64,000 bases of DNA from Lachnospiraceae bacterium (GCA_017517305.1 JAFWZV010000015.1:107489-171488), one strand, 5' to 3'; positions 41,895-52,785 are shown, counted from the first letter of the stretch. The notes: generated by a model not told the origin, from the sequence alone. Made by a program: numbers and translations.

Positions 41895-42647
41895 TTACAT
41901 ATTATTACCCACATTACATCTAAGTTGTTTTATTGTCTTTCTTTTTACCTTCAATATATTAATTAGTTCTTTTATGGAAGACTTTAATGCTTCACCGCTC
42001 CTCAGGGTAGATTCCAAATCATTTATTGTTAATACATCCACACTACGGATCTTAGAGCCTATAGCCTGCATATAAATCAATAACTCTATATCTATCAGCC
42101 ACCTATCGCTCCTAATGTATGGTATTACTTTTCTTAATTGCTTCGTATTAAACATTTTAAAGCCACACTGAGTATCCTTATAGTCTATTCCAAGCACAAA
42201 TTTTGTACATAAGCCAGAAAGCTTAGATATTAATCGTCTTTGTATTCCTCTATTGCTTTCATTATTTTGTCTGCAAGCAAGCACCACATCATATCCCTGC
42301 TTAAGCATAGCATCATAGAACTCTTTTATATGTTCTAGTTCTATACTTAAATCAGCATCCATCATCATGGTGTATTCCCCTCTAGACATCTCAAACCCCT
42401 GCTTTAAGGAATAGCTTTTACCACGATTTGTATCCATATGAACAACAGTTACCTTGTCATTATTTTCTCCAAATTCATTTAAAACATAGTATGTATTATC
42501 CTTGCTACAATCATCAAATAATATGACTTCATAATTTATACCTGTGGCTTCCATATACTCTTCTACACTTTGTAGCCGTTTTTTAAAATCACCCCTACTG
42601 GCTTCATTATAACAAGGTATTACTATTGTTAATTGAATATCACCCAT
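41895..42647 (-). CDS. Family 2 glycosyltransferase, DPM/DPG-synthase like
   Basis: A 250-residue enzyme: LTIVIPCYNEASRGDFKKRL is the nucleotide-sugar start, GEYTMMMDADLSIELEHIKE holds the DxD, and GIQRRLISKLSGLCTKFVLG and DTQCGFKMFN are typical of the dolichyl-phosphate-sugar synthase type (GT2, QCGFK motif). It most likely transfers glucose or mannose from a nucleotide sugar onto undecaprenyl phosphate. It is followed by the GT-C gene, an established pairing. No membrane helices of its own. Confidence 0.9.
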   Translation of the reverse strand: MGDIQLTIVIPCYNEASRGDFKKRLQSVEEYMEATGINYEVILFDDCSKDNTYYVLNEFGENNDKVTVVHMDTNRGKSYSLKQGFEMSRGEYTMMMDADLSIELEHIKEFYDAMLKQGYDVVLACRQNNESNRGIQRRLISKLSGLCTKFVLGIDYKDTQCGFKMFNTKQLRKVIPYIRSDRWLIDIELLIYMQAIGSKIRSVDVLTINDLESTLRSGEALKSSIKELINILKVKRKTIKQLRCNVGNNM

Positions 42648-42752
42648 AATCTTTCTCCCTCGTATCAGACTTTAAGCACTCACTCTTTCAAGCTTCCCTA
42701 AACTCATTCATTTATTAGTCAAATATGTATTCTATAATAGTGGTTCCCTTTG

Positions 42753-44186
42753 TTAATCACAATACTCATACTGATACTCCAATATCTCACCAGTAGCATA
42801 GTCACAATCTAACCATATAAATATACTCTCATCTTCACTCTCATCTAAGTAAACTGTAACACTATAGCATAAGGTCTCGTACTCATCATCCTTATCACAC
42901 ATATAGTTCTCATAGCCACCATACAACGCCACAAATTCGCTTGCATTACCTGTAAGGGCTATGTTGCCAGGGAATACAATTTCTACTGTTTTTGAATAGT
43001 CATCATATGCATCGATCATAGTAACCATTCCATTTGCAGTGTATATTGTGTCATCAGTAAAATTCTTAATCTCACAGAAGAACTTCTCTCCATCCTTCTC
43101 AAATGCACTTAAAGTCCAAGAGTCTGCATTGATGTACTCCTCTGTCATAGATTCTATCATCCAACCATTCTTAGTAAACTCTGAAACTGGACATGGAAGC
43201 TGATAGTTATATCCATCTATGGTTATGATACTGTCTTTTATGTCTGTTGAAGGACCTGAAGGCGCTACATAAGAATTGTTAATATCAGGTGCTACAGTAG
43301 ATATTTCTGTATTTACCTCTAATCCCTCAGGCATGGCCATATTTTCTATAGCTATTTCATAGCATAATCCATTTGCATCCATTTCCATATCCAAGGTACC
43401 CTTGTAATCATCTGTAATGTAGGACACATATTCCATATCGCCATATTCTTGAACCCAATCTGGAGCTCCAAAGGCAGCCTTGAAATCACTCTTTGTTGCA
43501 GTAAGAAATACTAAGTTATCTCCAAGCTTTACCACATCCTCTGTACAGTCACTTTCAATCAAAAGTCCTGTAACTATACAGCCATCTATAGGCTGTGCAG
43601 TAGCGTTAGGATTAGTTACATAAAATGTAAAATCCTTTCCACTGTGAGGGCTAGCAGCAAACACAATCTCAGTTTCACCAGAACCCACACTGGTTGGGGC
43701 ATTATCTATTACCCAACCATTTGCATTTAACACATAATATGGGAATGGGAACTGATAATACACATCATTTATAGATATCTGAAAATCTGTCCAATCACCA
43801 CTAAATGAAGTTGGTGCAACATACTCATAACTCGAACCAGTAGCTACCTGCTGTGTTGTTGCCTCTGTTGAAGCTTCCGTTGTCCCCTGTGTATCTGCAG
43901 TATTCTCTGTTGTAGCCTCCACAGAGGTTGTTGCTTCTGTTGTTATTTCTTCTGTTTTATCCCCAGATGAATCCTTCTTTTTTACAATTAAAACTACTAT
44001 CACCACTAGCAAAGCAACAGCCAACACACCTACAATTATCCACAGGATAGTATTATTGTTGTTACCAGAAGAATTACCTCCTCCCTGAGGCTGATTATTC
44101 TGATAAGATGGTTGATATCCATTTGCCGGCTCTTCCTTAAAAGACACCCCTCCTATTGACTTAGGTTTTAAATTGTTGTTATCCAT
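42753..44186 (-). CDS. Membrane-anchored protein with two repeated outside domains
   Basis: A 477-residue protein. The cytoplasmic N-terminus is Asn/Gln/Gly-rich, one helix (ILWIIVGVLAVALLVVIVVL) follows, then a Thr/Glu-rich linker (about 75-115) and two related outside domains. Domain 1 begins at about 125 (ISINDVYYQFPFPYYVLNAN, GWVIDNAP) and domain 2 at about 320 (IITIDGYNYQLPCPVSEF, NGWMIES). Both go on to a patch with LTATKSDF or LTGNASEF. No enzyme motif. It is a cell-surface protein of unknown role, similar in style to the anchored proteins at 8993 and 15680. Confidence 0.72.
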   Translation of the reverse strand: MDNNNLKPKSIGGVSFKEEPANGYQPSYQNNQPQGGGNSSGNNNNTILWIIVGVLAVALLVVIVVLIVKKKDSSGDKTEEITTEATTSVEATTENTADTQGTTEASTEATTQQVATGSSYEYVAPTSFSGDWTDFQISINDVYYQFPFPYYVLNANGWVIDNAPTSVGSGETEIVFAASPHSGKDFTFYVTNPNATAQPIDGCIVTGLLIESDCTEDVVKLGDNLVFLTATKSDFKAAFGAPDWVQEYGDMEYVSYITDDYKGTLDMEMDANGLCYEIAIENMAMPEGLEVNTEISTVAPDINNSYVAPSGPSTDIKDSIITIDGYNYQLPCPVSEFTKNGWMIESMTEEYINADSWTLSAFEKDGEKFFCEIKNFTDDTIYTANGMVTMIDAYDDYSKTVEIVFPGNIALTGNASEFVALYGGYENYMCDKDDEYETLCYSVTVYLDESEDESIFIWLDCDYATGEILEYQYEYCD

Positions 44187-44225
44187 TATTCACATTCCTC
44201 CTATGAAAAATCTATTTGAACTTAC

Positions 44226-47200
44226 CTATTTATTATCAAGGAAATTCAAAGTAGCCAATCCATCCTTTTGGTTTATCTCCAATTTCTTGTAAGTAGCCTC
44301 ATTCACCAGCTTCTCCACATGAGTAATAATACCTATCTGACGATGCTGCTTAGTCATATCGTTTAGCACCATCATGGATTTTTTTAGGCGCTGACCATCC
44401 AAGGTACCAAATCCCTCATCTATAAACATACTCTCAATGTTAACTTTACCAGTTTTCTTCATCTGTACCACTTCAGAAAGACCAAGAGCTAAGGCAAGAG
44501 AAGCTTCAAAGGTCTGGCCTCCGGAAAGTAAAGCCATACCATTATAATTTCCCTTCTCATCCACTGCATAAATTTCCAACTTACAAGCATCCTCTGAATC
44601 ATTTTCCGTAGATTTTTTATCACTATCCACCGCTTCTAAACTAAATTTTCCATCCATTAATTTCGAAAAATAATGAGAAGCGTACTTAACAATCTGCTTA
44701 AAGAAATCTCCTAATACATAATCCCTTAACTTATAGGTACGACCTGCAGTATTATCCACCATTGGTTTTAATTCTAATTCAACCTTATGGAGCTGCTGCA
44801 GCTTGTCCATACCCTTATGAATACAGGCAATATTCTCTCTTGTCTTCATTAAGGAGCTGTAGTCTTCCTTGGTCTTAGCCTCTAAGGCTTCCTTTTCTTT
44901 AAGTAATTTGGCAATCTCATCAGATAAACCTTTTATATCCACATAGGATAAATCCTTAGTATTCTTCTGATTCTCATTTAGACGGCTTTCCACGTCTGAT
45001 GCCTTACTCCTATATTCTGTCACTTCCTTCTCAGTCTTATCACACCATTTTGACACCTCATCAAGAGAAGAAAGAACTCTTCCATCCACCCTAAGAACCT
45101 CCATCCCTTGGGAAATGTTCTCATATCCAAGGTCTTTTAATTTACCTTCCAGATTCTTCTTTGCCTTATTCTCTTCCTCCTGAAGAGCATCAATCTGCTT
45201 TGAATTCTCCTGTAGCTGACCAATCACCTCGCCTAAGGATTTTTCCATATCCTGATAGGCCTTCCTTGCTTTCTCATAGGAGTCTTTTAAGGACTGTATA
45301 TCCTTCTGCGCTTTTTCCATGGTTTTTTCTGCCAAGTCCTTAGTAGCAGGAGCGTCTTTTAATTGTTTCTTGGCATTTTCTACATCACGAGAAATAGTTA
45401 CAAGCTTCCTATCTTCGGCCTGCATCTTAGTTGTAAGATCCTCTTTTTTCTTTGCAAAATCCTCGTGTTCTACTTTCAATTGCTCCTTTTTTAGAAGTGC
45501 TTTATTTTTTATCTCCTTAGCTTTAATTGCATCCTCATATGCCTTGTTTGCCTTTTCCTGCTCTAAACTCAAGCGCTCATCTTCCTTAGCCACTACATCT
45601 GAGGATAATAACTCCTCATAAGTAAGATCCTTATGAAAAATTTTCTTTGCATCATCATTTATGGATTTAATGGCAAGGTCCACTTTACCCTTTAACAGAC
45701 TGTAGTTTCCATGGAGTTTTTGCTCCTCGTTTCTCGCCCTCTCAAGCTCATTGTAGAGAGAATCTACTTCTTTCTCGTCAGGGACCTTTTCACACACCTT
45801 GGTAAATCCCCCAATATCCTCCTTTGTATGCACCACGCCACACACAGGGCAAGACACTGACACTTCATTAGAAGAATTTAAGGCATCTATCATCTCCTTT
45901 GCAAGACTACCTGCACGACCTTCTCGGAGCAAACGGCTTGCTTTATTATAGTCTTCCTGTGCCTTCTTAGTTTGCTCCTCCGCTGCAAGAAATTTCTTGT
46001 TGCAGGAAATCATATTAGCTTTCGAAAGCTTTGTCTCCTCTAACGCTTGGGCAAATGTTTTTATTCTCTGTGACTGCTCATTCACCCCTTTTAATACGGA
46101 AGCAGCATTGGCCACTGCACTTTCACCAGCATCTTCATAGGCGGAAAGAATTGCCTCATTTTCATTTTTCTTCTCTTCTACTTCGGTTAGTTGCTTAACC
46201 ACCTTATCTAATTCTTCGGAAAGCTTCGACACTATACCTTTGCAATCATTATAGCTCTTTGTATGCTTATCTAAGTCATCATAGACTGGTGATAGCTCCC
46301 GAAGCCGTATAACTTCTTTATTTTTCTCATCAATTGTTGAAAGATTTTCATTCTCTAATTCACGTGCCTTCTTTCCCAAAAGAGAAACTTGTTCTTCACA
46401 GTTGTCCTTCTTCTTTTCTAATTCTTCTTTCTTACTTTTCGCCTCTTTAAGCTTCAAGGATACGTTATCGAAGGTCTCCTTATAAGGTAGAAGAGAACCT
46501 GCCTTCTTAACATCATTCTTCTTCTGTTCTAAAGCCTCATATTTAGTGGCACTTTCTAATAAGACTTCCAGTTCTGCCTCTAATTTATTTCTTTGATCTA
46601 ATAGAGCATTATTCTGCTCCGCCTTAGCTTTTTTATCAATGAGTTCAGTCTTCTTCTCTTCCTGCTTTCTTATAGTTTCATTGATTTTATCGTTTTCTTT
46701 AATTAATAATTCTTCCACCTTAGAAAGTGCTTCAAATAAATCATTCTTATCCTCCACATATAAATCAAGACGAGCCTTATCATCTTCGTCTAATCCTTCT
46801 GGAATCTTACAGGAAGATAATGCCTCCTGCATATTCTTATCCAAGGTCTTCTTTCGTTCCGATAAGCAATTACGAACACCATTTAGACGGCATTCCAAAT
46901 CAATATGAGGAGAATTATTATATATTCGACCAAGAATCTTATTTCGATCTGCTCCTTTCGCCTCCAAAAATTCTTGAAACTCTCCTTGGGCTAACATAAC
47001 AATCTTCTTAAAATCATCTCTTTTTAAGCCTGTAATCTTTTCCACAGCCTGGGTAACTGTACTCTTCTCAGGATTTGCAGCCTTATCTCCACCCTGATCC
47101 GTTTTATCTACACCACCCTCAAAAAGCTGGTGACTCAAATTTGCGCTTTTAGCTTTTCCCCCTGATCCCCAGGAAAGTTCGCGACGCACTCGGTACTCAT

Positions 47201-47480
47201 TGCCATTTTCTGTAAATTCCAATTCCACCACCATTGGTGGTCGCTTTCCCTTGTCATCCTTTTCCACACGGTTGCAGTAAAAGTCCTCCAATTTTAATCC
47301 ACTACGCTTTTTAGACGAAGGTTGCCCGAATAATGCAATGGAAATACCATCAAATATCATGGTCTTACCAGCTCCAGTATCTCCCACAATAAGGTATACC
47401 ACATCGCCTATTTTATCAAAGTCCACCGTCTCATTTATGAAGGGTCCAAAATTCTTCATATGAAGTTTATGAGGTTTCAT
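44226..47480 (-). CDS. sbcC: SbcC, SMC-like exonuclease ATPase subunit
   Basis: A 1084-residue Rad50-type protein. Walker A is VGDTGAGKTMIFDGIS near the N-terminus, the Q-loop is LAQGEFQEFLEAKG, long coiled coils flank a zinc-hook CPVCG at about residue 541, and the C-terminus has LSGGQTFEASLALALGLSE and Walker B ESMFIDEGFGTLD. With SbcD it opens hairpins and trims blocked DNA ends. Starts 33 bases after the SbcD stop. No oddity seen. Confidence 0.95.
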   Translation of the reverse strand: MKPHKLHMKNFGPFINETVDFDKIGDVVYLIVGDTGAGKTMIFDGISIALFGQPSSKKRSGLKLEDFYCNRVEKDDKGKRPPMVVELEFTENGNEYRVRRELSWGSGGKAKSANLSHQLFEGGVDKTDQGGDKAANPEKSTVTQAVEKITGLKRDDFKKIVMLAQGEFQEFLEAKGADRNKILGRIYNNSPHIDLECRLNGVRNCLSERKKTLDKNMQEALSSCKIPEGLDEDDKARLDLYVEDKNDLFEALSKVEELLIKENDKINETIRKQEEKKTELIDKKAKAEQNNALLDQRNKLEAELEVLLESATKYEALEQKKNDVKKAGSLLPYKETFDNVSLKLKEAKSKKEELEKKKDNCEEQVSLLGKKARELENENLSTIDEKNKEVIRLRELSPVYDDLDKHTKSYNDCKGIVSKLSEELDKVVKQLTEVEEKKNENEAILSAYEDAGESAVANAASVLKGVNEQSQRIKTFAQALEETKLSKANMISCNKKFLAAEEQTKKAQEDYNKASRLLREGRAGSLAKEMIDALNSSNEVSVSCPVCGVVHTKEDIGGFTKVCEKVPDEKEVDSLYNELERARNEEQKLHGNYSLLKGKVDLAIKSINDDAKKIFHKDLTYEELLSSDVVAKEDERLSLEQEKANKAYEDAIKAKEIKNKALLKKEQLKVEHEDFAKKKEDLTTKMQAEDRKLVTISRDVENAKKQLKDAPATKDLAEKTMEKAQKDIQSLKDSYEKARKAYQDMEKSLGEVIGQLQENSKQIDALQEEENKAKKNLEGKLKDLGYENISQGMEVLRVDGRVLSSLDEVSKWCDKTEKEVTEYRSKASDVESRLNENQKNTKDLSYVDIKGLSDEIAKLLKEKEALEAKTKEDYSSLMKTRENIACIHKGMDKLQQLHKVELELKPMVDNTAGRTYKLRDYVLGDFFKQIVKYASHYFSKLMDGKFSLEAVDSDKKSTENDSEDACKLEIYAVDEKGNYNGMALLSGGQTFEASLALALGLSEVVQMKKTGKVNIESMFIDEGFGTLDGQRLKKSMMVLNDMTKQHRQIGIITHVEKLVNEATYKKLEINQKDGLATLNFLDNK

Positions 47481-47513
47481 GCATACATCCCCTTCCTTTT
47501 CATCTAATACAAT

Positions 47514-48812
47514 CTATTCTGAACTACCATTAACAATCTGCATAATTTCTTCTAAGAGAGCATCGACTTCACTATCCGACATCATTTTCTTATCGTTATC
47601 AATATACTCTCCGTCAGTTTCTTGGGATTCGAGTATCACCTCTAAAATCTTCTGCTGCACATCGGATAATCCCCTTCCATTTGGATCCCTCTGTTGATAC
47701 ATCTGTTTAAATTGTTCCGCCAAATCAAGATCCTTCACCTCGGAAGAAACTTTTGGGGAACTACCTGTACTATTATTACCGCTTACAGGGTCAATATTTA
47801 AGACATTTCTCCCATAAACATGTTTTAACACGTCCTGTCCACCTGCAGGAATTCCACCTTTCACTATAAGTTTCACATAATATAGCTTTTCATAAGGACA
47901 ACCAGCACTGCGTAATTTTTCATTCTCTGCCTTTACGGAAGCAACCCACGCTGGGCCCTGTTTCTTTAATTCTTCAAATGTGCCCTCTGCCTGATATAAG
48001 TAATAAGGAAGATAAATATCCTTATAGGTATGGCTAATACTACCATCATCTGCGATAGTAACAATGGTAAGTGCCTTCTTTCTATTCACCTCAGAGAAAT
48101 CATAGTACATTGGACAACCACTATAACGAATGGTCTCTCGTCCAACCTTTTGTCCATTATGAATATGTCCTAATGCCACATAATCAAATTCATCAAAGCG
48201 AGAGGCAAGCACCTCTCCCACCCCTCCGATATTTACGGACTCTGAACCACTAGGCTCTGGTTTATCTTCTGCCGAAGCAATTACATTCTGATGTGCCACT
48301 AAAACATTTGGATGAGTATGATCCACCTTTTGAAGATCTATGATAGCCTTTAAAGCAGTATCATAAGTATCTATGGACTCATCCTCCAAAAGGGATGCCA
48401 CTGTCTTACGAAATACATAAGGAAGAAGCCAGAAGGTCACTGGAGTTTCTCCTGTAGTTGTTATGTGCATAATCTCCTTCTCTATATTTCTTGCAATATA
48501 TATCTTCTTATCTTCATAAAGCTTCGCTCCAACGGAAAGACGCACATGGCTGTCATGATTTCCCGGAGTGATAAATACATACTTACCTCGTTTAGCAAGC
48601 TCTGTAAGAAAATAATCAAATAAAAGAATAGACTCTTGATCCGGATTTCTCGTATCATAGACATCCCCCGCAATTACCACAGCATCTGGATTAACCTCAT
48701 CCATTGCCTCTAAGAATCGCTCCACCCAATAAGGCTGGTGCTCCTGAACTAATGCCACATCATGCAAGATCTTTCCAAAATGCAAATCTGACAAATGAAT
48801 AAATGTAAACAT
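47514..48812 (-). CDS. sbcD: SbcD, exonuclease subunit (Mre11-like)
   Basis: A 432-residue calcineurin-type phosphoesterase with the metal motifs FIHLSDLHFGK, VIAGDVYDTRNPD, FITPGNHDSHVR and YVALGHIHNGQ in order. It is the nuclease partner of SbcC. The ATG at 48812 (MFTFIHLSD) is preferred; the longer frame from 48839 adds nine residues (MFVSGWERY) without family match. Full length for SbcD. Confidence 0.94.
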   Translation of the reverse strand: MFTFIHLSDLHFGKILHDVALVQEHQPYWVERFLEAMDEVNPDAVVIAGDVYDTRNPDQESILLFDYFLTELAKRGKYVFITPGNHDSHVRLSVGAKLYEDKKIYIARNIEKEIMHITTTGETPVTFWLLPYVFRKTVASLLEDESIDTYDTALKAIIDLQKVDHTHPNVLVAHQNVIASAEDKPEPSGSESVNIGGVGEVLASRFDEFDYVALGHIHNGQKVGRETIRYSGCPMYYDFSEVNRKKALTIVTIADDGSISHTYKDIYLPYYLYQAEGTFEELKKQGPAWVASVKAENEKLRSAGCPYEKLYYVKLIVKGGIPAGGQDVLKHVYGRNVLNIDPVSGNNSTGSSPKVSSEVKDLDLAEQFKQMYQQRDPNGRGLSDVQQKILEVILESQETDGEYIDNDKKMMSDSEVDALLEEIMQIVNGSSE

Positions 48813-48906
48813 ATACCTCTCCCATCCACTTACAAACATTATCCTTTGTAGTACAATAATTATATCAATTTTTACTCAAATTATAAATGCATCCCTGCTG
48901 CCACAT

Positions 48907-50442
48907 TTATTGGGACATCAAGACAACCGTTTCAACATGCCCACTATGTCCAAACTGATCTACTACAGCGACTTTCTCTAGCTTAAAGCCCTTCTCAACT
49001 AGTATCTTCACGTCTCTAGCCAATGTTGCCGGATCACAGCTAACATACACAAGTCTCTTAGGTGCCATAGCGTGTATGGTGTCAAGAAGCACACTATCGC
49101 ATCCCTTTCGTGGAGGGTCCACAACTATTACGTCAGGATGCTTACCAGTAGCTGTTGCGTCACTACAATCTGTAGCACTGTCACCTGACAAATTACTAAC
49201 TCCTCCAAGCTCTCCACGATAAAAGGCTGGCACAACCTCCTCGGCCTTGCCACAGAAAAACTCAGTGTTGGTCAAATTATTTACCCTTGCATTAACCTTT
49301 GCATCCTCAATTGCCTGGGGAACTATCTCAACTCCATACACTTTACCCGCCTTTTTCGCCAAGCTAAGGGAAATGGTTCCGATACCACAGTACATATCCC
49401 AAACCACTTCATTGCCAGATAAATCAGCATACTCCACCGCCTTGTCATAAAGCACCTTGGTTTGAGTAGGGTTTACCTGATAGAAGGACATAGGGGATAT
49501 ATTAAACTTAATATCACCTATATAATCGGAAATGTAATCCTCACCCCATAGGGTTTTACATTTATCCCCTAGTATTCGATTGGTTTTGTCTCGGTTAATA
49601 TTTATACTTAAGCTGGTAAGCTTAATTTTAAGGAAGCTTTCCTTAGTTTCAGCACACTTAAGTTCTTGGTTCTGATTATACCTCTCCACAGCCTTTTCAA
49701 CTGCAGCCTTTAGCTCCTTCTCACAGCTCATATCTCCCACAAACTTACCTATGCCATTACCATTGATAATAAGGCACACCATAAGCTCACCGGTTACAAA
49801 TCCCACTCTGGTAAGGATATGTCTAACTAATCCCTTGTGAGCCTCCTCATCGTATATAAACACACCTGTCTTATCCTGCCACTTCTGTAACCAAGGACGA
49901 AGCTCTGCCACTATATAATCATTTACAGGATGACCGATATGACACTGCTCCAAATCTATAATACTGTGGGTTCTTCCTGCGTAAAAGCCTATCTGCACCT
50001 TGCCATCTCTATCTAACCCTACCGGAAACTGCATCTTGTTTCTAAAGCTGTAAGGCTTGTCCATACCGTAAATAGGCTCCATAATATCAGTCACATCAGC
50101 AATTCCGCCAATTCTCTCTAAGCAGCTTTTAACCTTGTTCCACTTGTAATCAAGCTGCTTCTCATAGTCCATGTGCATAATAGAACAGCCACCACAGCGT
50201 CTGGCATTTGGACACACCGGCTCCACCCTGTATGGCGAAGGTGTAATAACCTCCATAAGACGACCGTAGGCATAATTTTTCTTCACCTTTATAAGCTTAA
50301 CACTGGCAACATCACCGATTACAGCATCCTTTACGAATACTGCAATGCCCTTGTCAGAGCCCTCTTGGTAAATGTGTCCGATGCCCTCACCGTCATTGCC
50401 TATATCTTCAATTGTAATTTCATATACGTCGTTTTTCTTCAT
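48907..50442 (-). CDS. rlmD: RlmD-type 23S rRNA (uracil-C5)-methyltransferase with TRAM domain
   Basis: A 511-residue enzyme. A TRAM domain (about 5-65: YEITIEDIGNDGEGIGHIYQ) precedes the 4Fe-4S cysteines in CPNARRCGGC. SAM site: VVWDMYCGIGTISLSLA. Catalytic region: YVSCDPATLARDVKILV. About 60 residues longer than usual because of an insertion at about 240-270 (before the PTQTKVLYDKA block) and one before DVIVVDPPRKGCD. Two family members in one window (other: 4573-5763, lacking TRAM) suggest different target uridines. Confidence 0.93.
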   Translation of the reverse strand: MKKNDVYEITIEDIGNDGEGIGHIYQEGSDKGIAVFVKDAVIGDVASVKLIKVKKNYAYGRLMEVITPSPYRVEPVCPNARRCGGCSIMHMDYEKQLDYKWNKVKSCLERIGGIADVTDIMEPIYGMDKPYSFRNKMQFPVGLDRDGKVQIGFYAGRTHSIIDLEQCHIGHPVNDYIVAELRPWLQKWQDKTGVFIYDEEAHKGLVRHILTRVGFVTGELMVCLIINGNGIGKFVGDMSCEKELKAAVEKAVERYNQNQELKCAETKESFLKIKLTSLSININRDKTNRILGDKCKTLWGEDYISDYIGDIKFNISPMSFYQVNPTQTKVLYDKAVEYADLSGNEVVWDMYCGIGTISLSLAKKAGKVYGVEIVPQAIEDAKVNARVNNLTNTEFFCGKAEEVVPAFYRGELGGVSNLSGDSATDCSDATATGKHPDVIVVDPPRKGCDSVLLDTIHAMAPKRLVYVSCDPATLARDVKILVEKGFKLEKVAVVDQFGHSGHVETVVLMSQ

Positions 50443-50540
50443 GAAAGTGCTGTTCCTTTATTACTACTATTTTTCTAAGCTAATTCATAGCTCTAACCTA
50501 TCTTTTCTAAGTATATTTTCACTATATTAATTACTTCAAA

Positions 50541-52772
50541 TTAATGAATCTCCTCAAAGTATCCTGTTATAGTTATGGGATATGCCGGCATAACATAACC
50601 CTCTAATGCTTTTATATCAGCTTCTACCCAATCCAGATTAATCTTATCTCCATTAAAATCTGTAATTTCATATCTGTCAAGCTCATATTCAAGCTTTGGT
50701 TTATCATGCAAACGAATTACACTATCCTCTACCAGATAGATATAATTCCCATAGTCATATCCATTAAGATGATATGTTGTCTGCACATCTCCATCAACGC
50801 CGGTTGTGGCCACCCTATAGTATGGAAGATACAACATAATATATTCATCATCACCATCAAGATGCTTCTCAAAATAAGCCTTTGGATACGCGCCTGCAGT
50901 ATACTTATGCTGTGATTCGTCATACTCAGATATGTTAAGGTTAGCTTTAAAATAAAAATTATCTACAACTATACAATTAACATCCTTTAAAGACTGTCCC
51001 TGGTCAGCAGTTATCTTTATATCAGCGATATAACAAAGGTTATTCTCGGATGCTATGCTCTGTCCGTAATATGCTGCCTTCCCGGTTTCAACATCATATA
51101 TTCTCCAGCCTACACATTTTCCTGTGCATACATCATTTTCATCTATAGGACCAATGTTATCCAGAATCTCACCAGGACGAAATACCTCATAGCCTAACTC
51201 CAGACGCTTTAGAGACATATCATTATACACACCCACATCAAAATATATCTCAATCAAAAGTGCTTCATGGGCTTCTTCACTGCTATTGTAAAACATAGAA
51301 TCCTTAGATGTGCCCTTAAGCTCCACTCGCTCTACATCTACACCATCCACCGTAACCGGAACATCATCTGTAGCTACATATGGTATGGGAAATGAAACCT
51401 TTACTGTAACCTTATATTTTCCACCATATCCTATAATTTCATTATCATCTATATACTCATAATCACCTGTTCCAGTATACTTTTCTATATATTGCTCCCA
51501 ACGGATTGATTCAATTTTATATCCGTTATTTTCAACTATATTCACATCACCTACCATATCGCCTATTCCGCAGGACATGCTAAGGTCAATGCTTTCTACA
51601 TACTTTTCCTGACTATCTGCATCACCATTTTCTGCAGCTACACTAATGCAAGCATTCTTCACCTGCTCAGTATTGGCAGTTTCATACTCTAGCTCATAAT
51701 AGTATATAGGTGAGCCTGATGATAGCATAGAAGTATCATTTATCTGTCTTAGAGTAAGCCCATCCTGGTTAAGCTTTTCCTCTACGCATGTCGCAAAAAA
51801 TCTTCCATCTCCCAGCTTATCCGATACCTTATTACTTGATTCTTTATCCCTATTATTATATTCCAAGCCAAATGTTTCACTCAAACTACCATAATCCTCA
51901 AAATAAGGATATGCTCCCGTTGATGCATCAATTTTATGATATGAAAGCTCTATATCTATGCTTTCATCACAGAACCTTAGCAGATTCTCCCAGTCATCCT
52001 CGCCACGCTTAAAGCTTTCATATTCCTGCTCCAACTCAGTCACGCTATATTCTCTTCCTGAGCTTCCATATAAATTGACAAACTCCACCTTAACTGTGGC
52101 ACGATTGTCCTCTATACCATGAAGATGCCCAAAGCATAGCTCTATCTTATCCTCACTTACCTGTTTGCATTCTTCTCCAGCATCTACCACTCCATTTATG
52201 GTATCAGGCAAATTAAGGGCAAATGCTATAGCCACCCCTAATAATATAACACTAATTTTCTTTCCTGCCTGCTTTAATACCTCCAATTCATAGTCACAAT
52301 CCTCCGCTATGACCTCTACTTCTATATTCTTATATGCCTTGCTATTATAAATCACTGAGAATATGGCAAATATAATGGCACATAACAATAGTACATTAAG
52401 AAGGCTAAAGCTCTTCATACAAAACATAGTGACCAAACAATATATTGCACCTGCTATCCCTTGAACGGTAACAGCTACATTCGTAGCAAAAAGTTCACCC
52501 TTCTCACCTGTGTTACTATTCATATCCATCTGTGTATGCAGATGAACAGCTCCACATATAAAGGTAATTATTGCCAATATATTATTAAGCTTACCAAAAG
52601 CTGCCGGCCACAAAAACTCCTGATAATATTCTCGCTGTATAAGCCCCTGTGCCAAGCATACTATATCAATATGATTATGATTTAAGATTAAACATACTAC
52701 AAAAATAAGAAGAAAGATAATGCTCCATATATCTCTGATTAATTTCTTTATATTGATAGTTTTTTTCTCCAT
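50541..52772 (-). CDS. Five-helix membrane protein with large outside region (paralogue A)
   Basis: A 743-residue protein with helices near 15-31, 60-76, 97-115, 120-142 and 172-192 and everything after 195 outside. The conserved module (KVEFVNLYGSSGREYSVTEL, then W in DDWENL) stands at about 230, and an Ala-Cys motif (NACISVAAEN) at about 365. Beta-rich domains follow (YKVTVKVSFPIPYVATDDVP; YIADIKITADQGQSL) and the end is AYPITITGYFEEIH. Same length and order as paralogue F (58991-61132), including CFGHLHGIEDNRATVKVEF. No enzyme, sortase or adhesin motif. Last gene of the array. Function unknown. Confidence 0.8.
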   Translation of the reverse strand: MEKKTINIKKLIRDIWSIIFLLIFVVCLILNHNHIDIVCLAQGLIQREYYQEFLWPAAFGKLNNILAIITFICGAVHLHTQMDMNSNTGEKGELFATNVAVTVQGIAGAIYCLVTMFCMKSFSLLNVLLLCAIIFAIFSVIYNSKAYKNIEVEVIAEDCDYELEVLKQAGKKISVILLGVAIAFALNLPDTINGVVDAGEECKQVSEDKIELCFGHLHGIEDNRATVKVEFVNLYGSSGREYSVTELEQEYESFKRGEDDWENLLRFCDESIDIELSYHKIDASTGAYPYFEDYGSLSETFGLEYNNRDKESSNKVSDKLGDGRFFATCVEEKLNQDGLTLRQINDTSMLSSGSPIYYYELEYETANTEQVKNACISVAAENGDADSQEKYVESIDLSMSCGIGDMVGDVNIVENNGYKIESIRWEQYIEKYTGTGDYEYIDDNEIIGYGGKYKVTVKVSFPIPYVATDDVPVTVDGVDVERVELKGTSKDSMFYNSSEEAHEALLIEIYFDVGVYNDMSLKRLELGYEVFRPGEILDNIGPIDENDVCTGKCVGWRIYDVETGKAAYYGQSIASENNLCYIADIKITADQGQSLKDVNCIVVDNFYFKANLNISEYDESQHKYTAGAYPKAYFEKHLDGDDEYIMLYLPYYRVATTGVDGDVQTTYHLNGYDYGNYIYLVEDSVIRLHDKPKLEYELDRYEITDFNGDKINLDWVEADIKALEGYVMPAYPITITGYFEEIH

Positions 52773-52785
52773 TATGCAATACCCC

